From Amycolatopsis sp. 195334CR (lineage in GTDB: Bacteria > Actinomycetota > Actinomycetes > Mycobacteriales > Pseudonocardiaceae), in assembly GCF_017309385.1 (NCBI RefSeq), contig NZ_JAFJMJ010000004.1, forward strand, positions 1-64,000: a stretch of DNA of 64,000 nt, written 5' to 3'. This document shows positions 32,851-41,344 of this stretch, one piece after another (within the stretch, counting starts at the first letter, position 1; each line of letters begins with the position of its first letter). The position numbers were made by a program, and so were the translations under genes. The notes beneath the pieces were generated by a model, which was not told the origin of the DNA, made no database searches, and saw only the letters and a program-made list of their open reading frames with translations.

Positions 32851-35163
32851 TCAGGTTCCGGTGATGTGCTCGGGCCGGATCGGCACGCGGGGCAGTTCCA
32901 GCCCGGTGGCCGCGCGAATGGCGTTCGCGATGGCCGGGGTGGCCGAGATGGTCGGTGGTTCACCGACCCCGCGCACGCCGTAGGGCGCGTGCGGGTCGGC
33001 GCGTTCCAGTACGTCGATGCGCATCGGCGGCATGTCCAGCACGGTCGGGATGAGGTAGTCGGTGAACGACGGGTTGCGCACCTTCCCGTCGCGGACCTGG
33101 ATCTCCTCCATCACGGCCAGCCCCAGTCCCTGCGCCGAACCGCCCTGGATCTGGGCGATCACCGCGTCGGGGTTCATCGCCTTGCCGACGTCCTGCGCGC
33201 AGTCGAGCTGCACGACCTTGACCAGCCCCAGTTCGGTGTCCACGTCGACCACCGCGCGGTGGGCGGAGAAGCCGTACTGGACGTGCGCGTCGCCCTGCCC
33301 GGTTTCCGGGTCGAGCGGGTAGGTCGGGCGGTGGTGGTACTCCCGCGTTTCCTCGATCGCCTCGTCTCCGAGGATATCCGCCAGCCCCGCCAGCACTTCA
33401 CCGTCGGAAGCCACGAGCTTTCCGCCGGACAGGGCCATTCCTTCGGGCGATCGTCCAAGTTGCCTTGCCGCGCGGGCGAAAACCCGGTCGGCCACGGCCC
33501 GGCACGCGTTGCGCACCGCACCGCCGGTGATGTAGGTCTGCCGCGACGCCGAACTGGAGCCGGCGTCGCCGACGCCGGTGTCCGCCGGGGGCACGGTCAC
33601 GCGCGGCACACCGAGTTCCGTGCGCGCGATCTGCTGCTGCAGCGTGACCAGCCCCTGGCCGACCTCCGCCGCCGCGGTGTGCACCATGGCGACCGGTTCG
33701 CCGCCGAGCAGTTCCAGGCGCACCCTGGCGGTCGAGTAGTCGTCGAGCCCTTCGGCGTAGGAGATGTTCTTGATCGTCACGCCGTACCCGATGCCGCGGA
33801 CCACGCCTTCGCCGTGCGTGGTGTTCGACGCCCCGCCCGGCAGTTCGCGGATGTCCACCGGGGACGTCCGGTTCTCCGGTGGCAGCGGCATGTCCTTGAC
33901 CCGCTGCACGAGCTCGGCGACCGGGGCGGGGAAGTCGATCACCTGCCCGGTGACGTTCGCCGAGCCCTCGCTCATCGCGTTGCGGATGCGCAGGTCCGCC
34001 GGATCCATGCCGAGCGCCGCCGCCAGTTTGTCCATTTGGGACTCGTAGGCGTAGGTCGGCTGCACCGCGCCGAGCCCGCGCATCGCGCCGCACGTCGGGT
34101 TGTTGCTGTAGACGCCCCAGCCCTCGATCTTCGCGTTGGGCACGTTGTACGGCCCGACGCTCAGCGTGGTCCCGTTGCCGACCACCACCGGTGTCTTCGA
34201 GGCGTAGGCACCACCGTCGAAGTACATCCGGGCGCGGACGTAGACCAGGTCGCCGTCCTTCGTCGCGCCGTGCTCGTAGTACATCTTCGCCGGGTGCCGG
34301 TGCACGTGGCCGAAGAACGACTCCTCGCGGTTGTAGACCATCTTCACCGGCCTGCCGGTGCGCAACGCGAGCAGGCACGAGTGGATCTGCATGGACAGGT
34401 CCTCGCGCCCGCCGAACGCGCCACCCACCCCGGACAGGGTCAGCCGCACCTTCTCCAGCGGCAATCCCAGCGCCTTCGCCGTCTGCCGCTGGTCCACGTG
34501 CAGCCACTGGGTGGCCAGGTACAGGTCGACCCCACCGTCCTCGGCGGGGATCGCCAGCCCGGACTCCGGCCCGAGGAAGGCCTGGTCCTGCATGCCGATC
34601 TCGTACACCCCGGACACCACCACGTCGGCTTCGGCGTCCGGGTCCCCGCGCACGATCCGCTGGTAGCGCACCAGGTTCCCGTCCGGGTGCAGCTTCGGCA
34701 GCGTGGTGTCGTGCGCGGCCCGCTCGGGATCGGTGATCGGCTCCAGCACCGCGTAGTGGACCACGATCTCCTTGAGCGCCTGCCGGGCGATCTCGGGGTG
34801 GTCGGCGGCCAGGATCGCCACCGGCTCGCCCTGGTAGCGCACCCGGTCGGCGGCCAGCGCCGGGGTGTCCTGGTACTTGAGGCCGTAGACGTTCTCGCCG
34901 GGCACGTCCTCGTGGGTGAGCACCGCGTGCACGCCCGGCACGGCGAGCGCGGCGGCGGTGTCGATCCCGGTGATCAGCGCGTGCGGGTGCGGGCTGCGCA
35001 GGGTCGCGCCCCACAGCATGTCCTCGTGCCACAGGTCCGAGGAGTAGGCGAACTCGCCCCGCACCTTGAGCACGCCGTCCGGGCGCAGCGGGCTTTCCCC
35101 GATGCCGCCGGTGATCGTGTCGTCGAGTTCCTGCGGAGAGCGGGTGGGGATCGGTGTGCTCAC
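32851..35163 (-). CDS. Xanthine dehydrogenase, molybdenum-cofactor-binding subunit
   Basis: The 770-residue protein belongs to the xanthine oxidase large-subunit family. It shows GKVRG-like VLKVRGEFAYSSD near the start, the a/b hammerhead GATLRSPHPHA, a Mo-co region with SGVGGAFGGRE and CGAMRGLGAVQP, EVGQGLVTLQQQIA, and the catalytic-Glu context GVRGVGEPP near the C-terminus. It takes xanthine or hypoxanthine to urate. The GTG overlaps the stop of the iron-sulphur subunit (GTGA) and follows GGTGGAGG. No xdhC (cofactor-insertion) gene is present in this operon. Confidence 0.92.
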   Translation of the reverse strand: MSTPIPTRSPQELDDTITGGIGESPLRPDGVLKVRGEFAYSSDLWHEDMLWGATLRSPHPHALITGIDTAAALAVPGVHAVLTHEDVPGENVYGLKYQDTPALAADRVRYQGEPVAILAADHPEIARQALKEIVVHYAVLEPITDPERAAHDTTLPKLHPDGNLVRYQRIVRGDPDAEADVVVSGVYEIGMQDQAFLGPESGLAIPAEDGGVDLYLATQWLHVDQRQTAKALGLPLEKVRLTLSGVGGAFGGREDLSMQIHSCLLALRTGRPVKMVYNREESFFGHVHRHPAKMYYEHGATKDGDLVYVRARMYFDGGAYASKTPVVVGNGTTLSVGPYNVPNAKIEGWGVYSNNPTCGAMRGLGAVQPTYAYESQMDKLAAALGMDPADLRIRNAMSEGSANVTGQVIDFPAPVAELVQRVKDMPLPPENRTSPVDIRELPGGASNTTHGEGVVRGIGYGVTIKNISYAEGLDDYSTARVRLELLGGEPVAMVHTAAAEVGQGLVTLQQQIARTELGVPRVTVPPADTGVGDAGSSSASRQTYITGGAVRNACRAVADRVFARAARQLGRSPEGMALSGGKLVASDGEVLAGLADILGDEAIEETREYHHRPTYPLDPETGQGDAHVQYGFSAHRAVVDVDTELGLVKVVQLDCAQDVGKAMNPDAVIAQIQGGSAQGLGLAVMEEIQVRDGKVRNPSFTDYLIPTVLDMPPMRIDVLERADPHAPYGVRGVGEPPTISATPAIANAIRAATGLELPRVPIRPEHITGT

Positions 35164-35636
35164 TGCGCTGCCTCCACCTTCCGCGCGGCGGCCAGCCGGA
35201 CGGCGTCCAGGATCTTCTCGTAACCGGTGCAGCGGCACAGGTTCCCGGCCAGCGCCTCGCGGATCTCGGCGTCGCTGGGCTGGTGGTTGCGCTCGATCAG
35301 GTCGTGCGCGGCGACGAGCAGGCCCGGGGTGCAGAACCCGCACTGCACCGCACCACGCTCCACAAAGGACTCCTGAACGGGGTCGAGTTCGTCACCGTCG
35401 GCGAGCCCTTCGACGGTGCGCACCTCGCGGCCCTCGGCCTGCCCGGCCGCGACCAGGCAGGCACACGCCGGGACCCCGTCGAGGTAGACCGTGCACGAAC
35501 CGCATTCGCCCTGCTCGCAAGCATTCTTGGCACCGGGCAGGCCCAGGCGCTCACGCAGCAGGTAGAGCAGGCTCTCGCCCTCCCAGACGTGGTCGGCCCG
35601 CCGGTGCTCCCCGTTGACCGTGACGTTCACGCGCAT
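35160..35636 (-). CDS. Xanthine dehydrogenase, [2Fe-2S] subunit
   Basis: The 158-residue protein has a plant-type [2Fe-2S] domain (CEQGECGSCTVYLDGVPACAC) and an alpha-helical [2Fe-2S] domain (CGFCTPGLL and LCRCTGYEKI), with all eight cluster Cys present. It passes electrons from the Mo subunit to the FAD subunit. The ATG at 35634-35636 gives the normal N-terminus (MRVNVTVNG). It overlaps the FAD-subunit gene by ten bases and the Mo-subunit gene by four. Confidence 0.93.
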   Translation of the reverse strand: MRVNVTVNGEHRRADHVWEGESLLYLLRERLGLPGAKNACEQGECGSCTVYLDGVPACACLVAAGQAEGREVRTVEGLADGDELDPVQESFVERGAVQCGFCTPGLLVAAHDLIERNHQPSDAEIREALAGNLCRCTGYEKILDAVRLAAARKVEAAQ

Positions 35637-36511
35637 GCCTGCCAGCTCCCTTCGCGGTAGTCCTGCCACGCCCAGTCCAGCGTCCGCCGCGCCATCACGG
35701 CCAGTGCGTGCTTGCGGTAGGCGGCGCTGCCGCGCACGTCGTCGATCGGTGACGCGGCGGCGGCCACCAGTTCGCCGAAGCGGCGCTTCACCGAGTCCTC
35801 CAGCGCGCGCGGCGAGGTCCAGTGGTTCCGGTCGGCCAGCTCACCGGCCAGGAACTCCTCGGCGTCGACCGCCCGGCGCGGGGTCGGCGCCGCCGAGCCG
35901 ACGCCGGTGCCGACCCGGCCGCTCTCGGGGTGCAGCGCCAGGCCGAACGCGCACACCGCGATCACCATCGCGTTGCGGCTGCCGATCTTGCTGAACTGCT
36001 GCGGCCCGGTCGCCGGGCGCAGGTGCACCGCGGTGATCAGCTCGTCCTCGGCGAGCACGTTGCGCTTCACCCCGGTGTAGAAATCCTTCACCGGCACCAG
36101 GCGCGTGCCGCGCACCGAGGCGACCTCCACCTCGGCGTCCGCGGCCAGCAGCGCCGGGTGCGCGTCACCGGCCGGTGAGGCCGCGCCCAGGTTGCCGCCC
36201 ACGCTGCCGCGGTTGCGGATCTGCGGTGAGCCGACCGTGCGCGAGGCCATCGCCAGCCCGGGCAGCCGGTCGCCGAGTTCGGCGATGATCCGGGTGTAGG
36301 GCACGCTCGCGCCGATCCGGACGCGGCCGTCCACCACCGCGTGCTCGTGCAGCTCGGCCACCCGGCCGAGGTCGAGCAGCGCGGCCGGGCGCCGGTGGTC
36401 GAAGTTCAGCTCGACCATCACGTCGGTGCCCCCGGCCAGCGGCACGGCCTCGGGGTGCGCGGCCTTCGCCGCCAGTGCTTCGGCGAGCGTCGACGGTCGC
36501 AGGAAGTCCAT
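35627..36511 (-). CDS. Xanthine dehydrogenase, FAD-binding subunit
   Basis: The 294-residue protein belongs to the CoxM/XdhB-type FAD family: PLAGGTDVMVELNF and NRGSVGGNLGAASPAGDAHP are the two FAD-binding loops, and a CO-dehydrogenase-like C-terminal domain follows (FSKIGSRNAMVIAVCAFGL). The order FAD, [2Fe-2S], Mo is the usual actinobacterial arrangement. It is transcribed 14 bases after urate oxidase. Confidence 0.92.
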   Translation of the reverse strand: MDFLRPSTLAEALAAKAAHPEAVPLAGGTDVMVELNFDHRRPAALLDLGRVAELHEHAVVDGRVRIGASVPYTRIIAELGDRLPGLAMASRTVGSPQIRNRGSVGGNLGAASPAGDAHPALLAADAEVEVASVRGTRLVPVKDFYTGVKRNVLAEDELITAVHLRPATGPQQFSKIGSRNAMVIAVCAFGLALHPESGRVGTGVGSAAPTPRRAVDAEEFLAGELADRNHWTSPRALEDSVKRRFGELVAAAASPIDDVRGSAAYRKHALAVMARRTLDWAWQDYREGSWQACA

Positions 36512-36524
36512 TGTGTCCGTCCCT

Positions 36525-37376
36525 TCAGGAATCGTCCCGCCGCACGGTGCCCTCGATCAGGCCGTACGGGCGGTCCGCGGCGAAGAACACCTCACCGGGG
36601 TTGTCCAGGCCGAAGGCCGACAGGTCGCTGAGGAAGTGGTGCTTGTTCGGCAGGGACAGGCTGATCTCGGCGATCTCCGGCACGTTCTCCAGCACCCGGG
36701 TGCCCATCGCGTAGAGCGTCTGCTGGAGCGAGTAGCTGTAGGTTCCGCCGAACGCGTCGAGCAGGCTCGCGCGGGCGGTGTCGAACGCCTTGCCCCAGTC
36801 GACCCCGTCGACCGTGCCGAACCGCCAGGTCGCGGAGACCGCGGTGGCCAGGATGCGGTCCTTGACCTCGGCCAGCGTGGTGTACTCGTCGCGCGGGAAG
36901 CCCCAGAACTCCGAGTCGGTCGAGTTGAGCACGGTGAGGTCGGTCAGCCCGCCGGTGACCTCGGCGCGCTCGCCGTCGTAGGTGATCAGCGCGGTGCGCG
37001 TGCCCCCGCCGGAGCGCGCGAACGAGTGGTGCGACGGCCGGCCGCCGACCTCCAGCCGCGCCCAGGGGTAGCTCTCGATGCGCACCTTCGCGGCGTGGAT
37101 CGACGGCTGCGTGTCGACGAACCGCCTGGCCAGGCGCAGGCCGTAGTCCTCGATCTCGCCGATGCCCTCCCTGGCGAAGGCGAACACGGTGTTCTTCTGC
37201 GTGTCGGTGGCGAGCACCTTGTCGTTGGCCCCGGTCAGGTGCGTGTCGGTCATGTCGCCGGACAGCGAGACGCTCACGTTCAGATCGGTGATCTCGTGCC
37301 GCCCGCCGTCGCGGTCGATCCGGACCACGCGGTTCTCCGCCTTGCCGTACTGGTTCTCGCCGAGCACGATCGCCAT
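36525..37376 (-). CDS. Urate oxidase (uricase)
   Basis: The 283-residue protein is a cofactor-free uricase with two tunnelling-fold domains: GENQYGKAENRVVRIDRDG, the catalytic-Thr region TDTQKNTVFAFARE, RIESYPWARL, GLTDLTVLNSTDSEFWGFPRDEYTTL and the final LSLPNKHHFLSDL. It oxidises urate to 5-hydroxyisourate. It is the first gene of the purine operon and starts at ATG 37376 with AGGAAGG upstream. No hydroxyisourate hydrolase or OHCU decarboxylase gene lies next to it, although these usually cluster with uricase. Confidence 0.94.
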   Translation of the reverse strand: MAIVLGENQYGKAENRVVRIDRDGGRHEITDLNVSVSLSGDMTDTHLTGANDKVLATDTQKNTVFAFAREGIGEIEDYGLRLARRFVDTQPSIHAAKVRIESYPWARLEVGGRPSHHSFARSGGGTRTALITYDGERAEVTGGLTDLTVLNSTDSEFWGFPRDEYTTLAEVKDRILATAVSATWRFGTVDGVDWGKAFDTARASLLDAFGGTYSYSLQQTLYAMGTRVLENVPEIAEISLSLPNKHHFLSDLSAFGLDNPGEVFFAADRPYGLIEGTVRRDDS

Positions 37377-37551
37377 AACCCTGTTCCTTCCTGCTGCGTT
37401 GTGAAGCAGTACACAGCCGGGCCCGGCGGAGCGACCACGGCTGATCCACCGAAACCCGCCGTTCACCCCGGCGCCGTTTTTGTGGTTACCTCCAAAGGCC
37501 CTCCACGTCGCGGTATGCGGTACTGGGAGGCCGACGGAACGGGAGGTGCGG

Positions 37552-39111
37552 GTGCGACTCGGAGCCCTGCTGGACACGCCGGAGCTGGGGCTGACCCTGC
37601 TCTTCGGCCCGGACGCGCGCGAGCGCGAGTTCGAACGCGTGTTCACCTCGACGCTGAGCGATCCCACGCGGTACCTGACCGGCGGTGAGCTGGTGCTCTG
37701 CGGGATGCGGTGGCTGCCGGCGCCCGCCGACGCGGACGCCTTCGTCGCCACGCTGGTCCAGGCCGGGGTGGTGGCGCTCGGCGCCGGGACGGCCGAGGCG
37801 CCCGGCCCGGTGCCGGACTACATGATCGAGTCGTGCCGGGGGGCCGGCCTGCCGCTGTTCGAGGTGCCGGTGTCGGTCTCGTTCGCCACGGTCAGCGAGC
37901 GCGTGATCCTCGGCCTGGCCGCCGAGCGGGCCGGGCCGGGCGGGCTGGCCGGGCACCGCCGCCTGCTCGCCGCGGTGACCGCGGGCGGCGGCCTGCCCGC
38001 GCTGGTCGAGGCGGGGGCGGCGGAACTGGGCGCGGACTGCTGGGTGCTGAGCGCGACCGGCCGGGTGATCGCCGGTACGAGCGACGACCCGGCCGGGCTC
38101 GACGCGGCGAAGCGCGCGCAGTTCGCCCGCCGGTACCTGATGGGGGAGCGGCTGCCGCGCGTCGCCGACGGGTTCACGCTGCTGGCCTCGGCGAACAAGG
38201 CGGGCCACCGGATGGCCAGCTGGTTCGTCGTGGTCGCCGGGGACCACGCGCGCTGGGAACCCGCCCAGCGCGAGGTCGCCGCCGAGTTCGCCGCGCTGGC
38301 CGGGCTCGAACGGTCCAGGTTGGACGATGCGAAACGGATCGAGAACCGGCTGGCCGAACCGTTGCTGCGCAAGGTGCTCTCCGAGGGCGCCACGCAGCCG
38401 GAACTGACCTCGCGGCTGGCCGCGGCCGGGTTCTCCGGCGGGGAGCAGGTGCTGGTGCTCTCGGCCGGGGTGCAGGGCGGCGGACCCGGCCTGGCGCCGG
38501 TCATCCTGGACGAGGTGCTCGCCCCGTTCGACGGCCCGGCGCTGGTCGGCACGGTGGAGAACGAGACCTTCGGCCTGCTGGCGGTGGCCGAACCCGCCGA
38601 CGGGCTGGCCGAGCGGATCCGCGAGGCCGTGCTGCTGGTGGAGCCCGCGCTCGGCTCAGCGCGGCTGGCCGTCGGCATGAGCCGCGCGCCCGACGCGCAG
38701 GCGTTGCGGCCCACCATCACCGAGGCCCGGCACGCCCGCAAGCTCGCCGAGCTGGGCCCCGGCCGCGCTTCGGTGGTCGCCGGGGACGAGGTCGCCTCCC
38801 ACCTGCTGCTGCTCGCCGCCGTGCCGGAGGAACTGCGCCGCTCGTTCGGCGCGAAGGTGCTCGGCCCGCTGCTGTCCTACGACGAGGCGCACGGCTCCGA
38901 TCTGGTGCACACGCTGAAGATCTTCCTGGAGAACTCCGGTTCGTGGACGCAGACCGCGGCCGAGCTGCACCTGCACGTGAACACGCTGCGGTACCGGGTC
39001 AGCCGGATCTCCGAGCTGACCGGCCGCGATCTCGGCCGGTTCGCCGATCGGGTCGATCTGTACCTGGCGGGCTGCTTCACCCGGGAGTGGGGGTTGCAGG
39101 CGGGCGAGTGA
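37552..39111 (+). CDS. PucR family purine-catabolism regulator
   Basis: The 519-residue protein has an N-terminal PucR domain (VRLGALLDTPELGLTLLFG, then LTGGELVLCGMRW), a central GGDEF-like region and the C-terminal PucR HTH (TLKIFLENSGSWTQTAAELH and LHVNTLRYRVSRI). PucR-type proteins control purine degradation genes. It is divergent from urate oxidase, 175 bp away, so it is the obvious regulator of the block 25882-37376. GTG at 37552 is chosen with GGGAGG five bases upstream. Confidence 0.9.
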   Translation: MRLGALLDTPELGLTLLFGPDAREREFERVFTSTLSDPTRYLTGGELVLCGMRWLPAPADADAFVATLVQAGVVALGAGTAEAPGPVPDYMIESCRGAGLPLFEVPVSVSFATVSERVILGLAAERAGPGGLAGHRRLLAAVTAGGGLPALVEAGAAELGADCWVLSATGRVIAGTSDDPAGLDAAKRAQFARRYLMGERLPRVADGFTLLASANKAGHRMASWFVVVAGDHARWEPAQREVAAEFAALAGLERSRLDDAKRIENRLAEPLLRKVLSEGATQPELTSRLAAAGFSGGEQVLVLSAGVQGGGPGLAPVILDEVLAPFDGPALVGTVENETFGLLAVAEPADGLAERIREAVLLVEPALGSARLAVGMSRAPDAQALRPTITEARHARKLAELGPGRASVVAGDEVASHLLLLAAVPEELRRSFGAKVLGPLLSYDEAHGSDLVHTLKIFLENSGSWTQTAAELHLHVNTLRYRVSRISELTGRDLGRFADRVDLYLAGCFTREWGLQAGE

Positions 39112-39832
39112 GGCCGTCGAGCACGCGGTCGAGGCCGTCGCGGAACCAGCTACCGGGGTCGGCGGTTTCGGGTGGTCCGCCCAGTTCGGTGGTCCACCGG
39201 GGAAGGCGGCGGGCTTCGGCGGCCCACCACGTGCGGTAGGTCTGGCCGGTACGGGCTTCCTGGTGTTCGGAGAGGAGCAGCAGGGCCATGCCCTGCACGT
39301 AGGCGCTCAGCGCCAGGTACCGGCTGAGCGCGGTCGGCGGGTCGAACCCGAGCGCGAGGAAGGCGTCGATCATCGCCCCCGCGGTGTCCAGCACGGCGGG
39401 GACCAGGGGCGGGCGGGTGCTCGCGAGCACGCTGACCAGCCAGGGGTGCGCGCGGTAGGCAGCCCATTCGGCCTCGGCGAGTTCGGTGAGGGTGCCTCGC
39501 GGCGGGGGAGTGAGCAGGCGCTGGACCATCGTCGCGACGAGCTTGTCGCGGCTGCCGAACGCGCGCTGCGCTTCGACCAGCGAGGTGCCCGCGATGGCGC
39601 GCAGGGTGACCGCGCCGATGCCCTCGGCGTCGGCGAGTGCGATGGCTTTGTCGACCAGTTCACCGGTTTTCGACGTGGTCCGGCGCGGGTTTGCCTGCCG
39701 CCCGTGGTCGCGGCGACGCCGGTAGGCGCGGGACTGGCAGGAGCGGGAGCAGTAGCGCCGCGGGCGTCCGGTGCGAGCGGGTTCGCCGGTTTCCCGGCCG
39801 CATTCGAGGCACGCGTTTCGACTCACGTCCAT
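39077..39832 (-). CDS. TetR family regulator with an N-terminal zinc-ribbon-like motif
   Basis: The protein has 251 residues. The first 35 carry CLEC...CSRSC (Cys 8, 11, 28 and 32), a treble-clef/zinc-ribbon-like knuckle followed by a basic stretch (AYRRRRDHGRQANPRR). A TetR HTH follows (ELVDKAIALADAEGIGAVTL, then TSLVEAQRAFGSRDKLV) with a TetR_C_1-like ligand domain (AHPWLVSVLASTRPPLVPAV). The extra metal site may add DNA contacts or sense metal or redox state. It converges on the PucR gene (35-base overlap) and diverges from the GNAT gene. Confidence 0.85.
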   Translation of the reverse strand: MDVSRNACLECGRETGEPARTGRPRRYCSRSCQSRAYRRRRDHGRQANPRRTTSKTGELVDKAIALADAEGIGAVTLRAIAGTSLVEAQRAFGSRDKLVATMVQRLLTPPPRGTLTELAEAEWAAYRAHPWLVSVLASTRPPLVPAVLDTAGAMIDAFLALGFDPPTALSRYLALSAYVQGMALLLLSEHQEARTGQTYRTWWAAEARRLPRWTTELGGPPETADPGSWFRDGLDRVLDGLTRPPATPTPG

Positions 39833-39883
39833 GTGCGTCGAAACTACTTCACCGGGGGTGCCTGGCGCGAGAGCGTGGACGGC

Positions 39884-40486
39884 ATGACACTGATCGTCCG
39901 CCCCGCCGAACCGTCGGAATTCGACGCGGTGCTGGGGCCTTGCGTGACCGCGTTCGCCGATGAAGCCGTCTCGGCGTGGGTCGTCCCGGATCCGGTGTTG
40001 CGGCGGGAGCGCACGCTGGAGCTGTTCTCGACTTCGCTGCGCGAGGCCGTCGAAGCCGGGCGGCTGGTCGTCGCCTTCGATGGTGCGTTCGTCGCCGCGT
40101 CGATCTGGTTCCCTTGGGAGGGACCGGTTCCCGAGCCCGACGGGGACGACCGCCTGGCCACGGTCCTGGCCGCGACGGCCGCCCGGCACCCGCGCGAACC
40201 GCACGTGTACCTCTCGTCGATGGCCGCCCTGCCGGACCGCCGCGGCTCGGGCGCGGGAACGGCCCTGCTGCGGTACGGCATCCAGCGCGCCGGCGGGCTG
40301 CCGATCTACCTGGAGGCGTCGACCCCGCGGAACCGGCAGCTCTACCTGCGCCACGGTTTCACCGACCACGGCCCGCCCATCCCCTTGCCGGACAACGGCC
40401 CCGAACTCCAGCCGATGTGGCGGTCTCCGGCCGGATCAGGCGTCGGCCCGGCGGAGGCGTTCCCTGGCTTCGGGCTCCGACAGTGA
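39884..40486 (+). CDS. GNAT family N-acetyltransferase
   Basis: The 200-residue protein has a full GNAT fold: IVRPAEPSEFDAVL at the N-terminus, VYLSSMAALPDRRGSGAGTA as the acetyl-CoA loop, and PIYLEASTPRNRQLYLRHGF near the end. It is 51 bp from the divergent TetR gene, which probably regulates it. The last 50 bases overlap the convergent phosphotransferase gene. The substrate is unknown. Confidence 0.85.
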   Translation: MTLIVRPAEPSEFDAVLGPCVTAFADEAVSAWVVPDPVLRRERTLELFSTSLREAVEAGRLVVAFDGAFVAASIWFPWEGPVPEPDGDDRLATVLAATAARHPREPHVYLSSMAALPDRRGSGAGTALLRYGIQRAGGLPIYLEASTPRNRQLYLRHGFTDHGPPIPLPDNGPELQPMWRSPAGSGVGPAEAFPGFGLRQ

Positions 40487-41344
40487 GGTGAGGGGCAGGC
40501 CGGCCGCGTGCTGGTACTTGGCGTCGTAGGCCCTGGTCCAGACGCCCGCCGCCCACGCGTGCTGGAGTTCGGCGGTGCTGAACTCCCGGCCACGCGCGCG
40601 GCAGTACGCGTCGAGGAAGCGCTCGGTGTCCTCGACCGTGGCCAGCTCGTCGGCGTCCACGGTCGAATACAGCGCGGCGGCGAAACCGACCAGGACGGCT
40701 TCGCTGTCGGCGGTGATGCTGTCCCAGTCGTGCACCACCAGCAGCGTGTCGCCGTTCCAGCGCAGGTTGCCGGCGAGCCAGTCGCAGTGGCCGATCACTG
40801 CTGCGGATTCACCGGTCCGCAACCGGTCGCGGGCACGGCGCCCGGCATCGTCGATCCACTCCGCGCCGGACACGTCGTTGAGGTCGAGGTCCTCCGGGGA
40901 CGGCCACAGCCCGCCGTGGGTCCAGTCGGCCCACGACAGTGGCGGGTCGAGAGTGGACACTTCGTCCGGCCGTGGCGCCAGCCGGATCAGCCACGCGAAC
41001 GCCTCGGCGAAGCCCACGGCCGCGTGCTCCGCACTCGGGAGCGCCGCGCCGCCAGGCAGGTAAGCCTCCGCGGTGGCCACACCGTCACCCAGCGGCGCGA
41101 CTCCGGTAAGCGGCCGCGGACACGGATAACCGGCCTCGTGCAGGCGGCGCTGCACCTCCACGCATGCCGCCAACCGAGGCGAGGCCGGGCGAACCTTGAC
41201 CACGACCTCACGGCCGTCGGCCAGCCGCAGCCCGATGACGGCGGACAGGAACCCCGAGCTGAACAACTCCTCCGCCGGCGGGCTGCCCAGCTGCTCCACG
41301 CACCACCGGGCCAGGCGGCCGGGATCGACGGTACGCGTGGGCAT
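40436..41344 (-). CDS. Phosphotransferase family protein (APH/choline kinase-like fold)
   Basis: The 302-residue protein has the protein-kinase-like APH fold: the N-lobe VVVKVRP with its ATP-binding Lys, the catalytic loop VIGHCDWLAGNLRWNGD (Asp and Asn), and VVHDWDSITAD with the metal-binding Asp. The catalytic loop has HCDW where many APH enzymes have HGDL/HGDF. It is translationally coupled to the LuxR regulator through the shared A in TGATG. Substrates in this family range from antibiotics to small alcohols, and none can be assigned. Confidence 0.82.
   Translation of the reverse strand: MPTRTVDPGRLARWCVEQLGSPPAEELFSSGFLSAVIGLRLADGREVVVKVRPASPRLAACVEVQRRLHEAGYPCPRPLTGVAPLGDGVATAEAYLPGGAALPSAEHAAVGFAEAFAWLIRLAPRPDEVSTLDPPLSWADWTHGGLWPSPEDLDLNDVSGAEWIDDAGRRARDRLRTGESAAVIGHCDWLAGNLRWNGDTLLVVHDWDSITADSEAVLVGFAAALYSTVDADELATVEDTERFLDAYCRARGREFSTAELQHAWAAGVWTRAYDAKYQHAAGLPLTSLSEPEARERLRRADA

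Noticed and set aside
32866..35223. A 785-codon plus-strand frame opposite the xanthine dehydrogenase large subunit
   Set aside because: It mirrors the real gene and lacks any recognisable domain; such long antisense frames are normal at this GC content.
25882..37376. Search for tRNA, rRNA or insertion-sequence ends inside or near the purine operon
   Set aside because: No cloverleaf, rRNA segment, transposase or terminal inverted repeat pair was seen by eye in this or any other part of the window.
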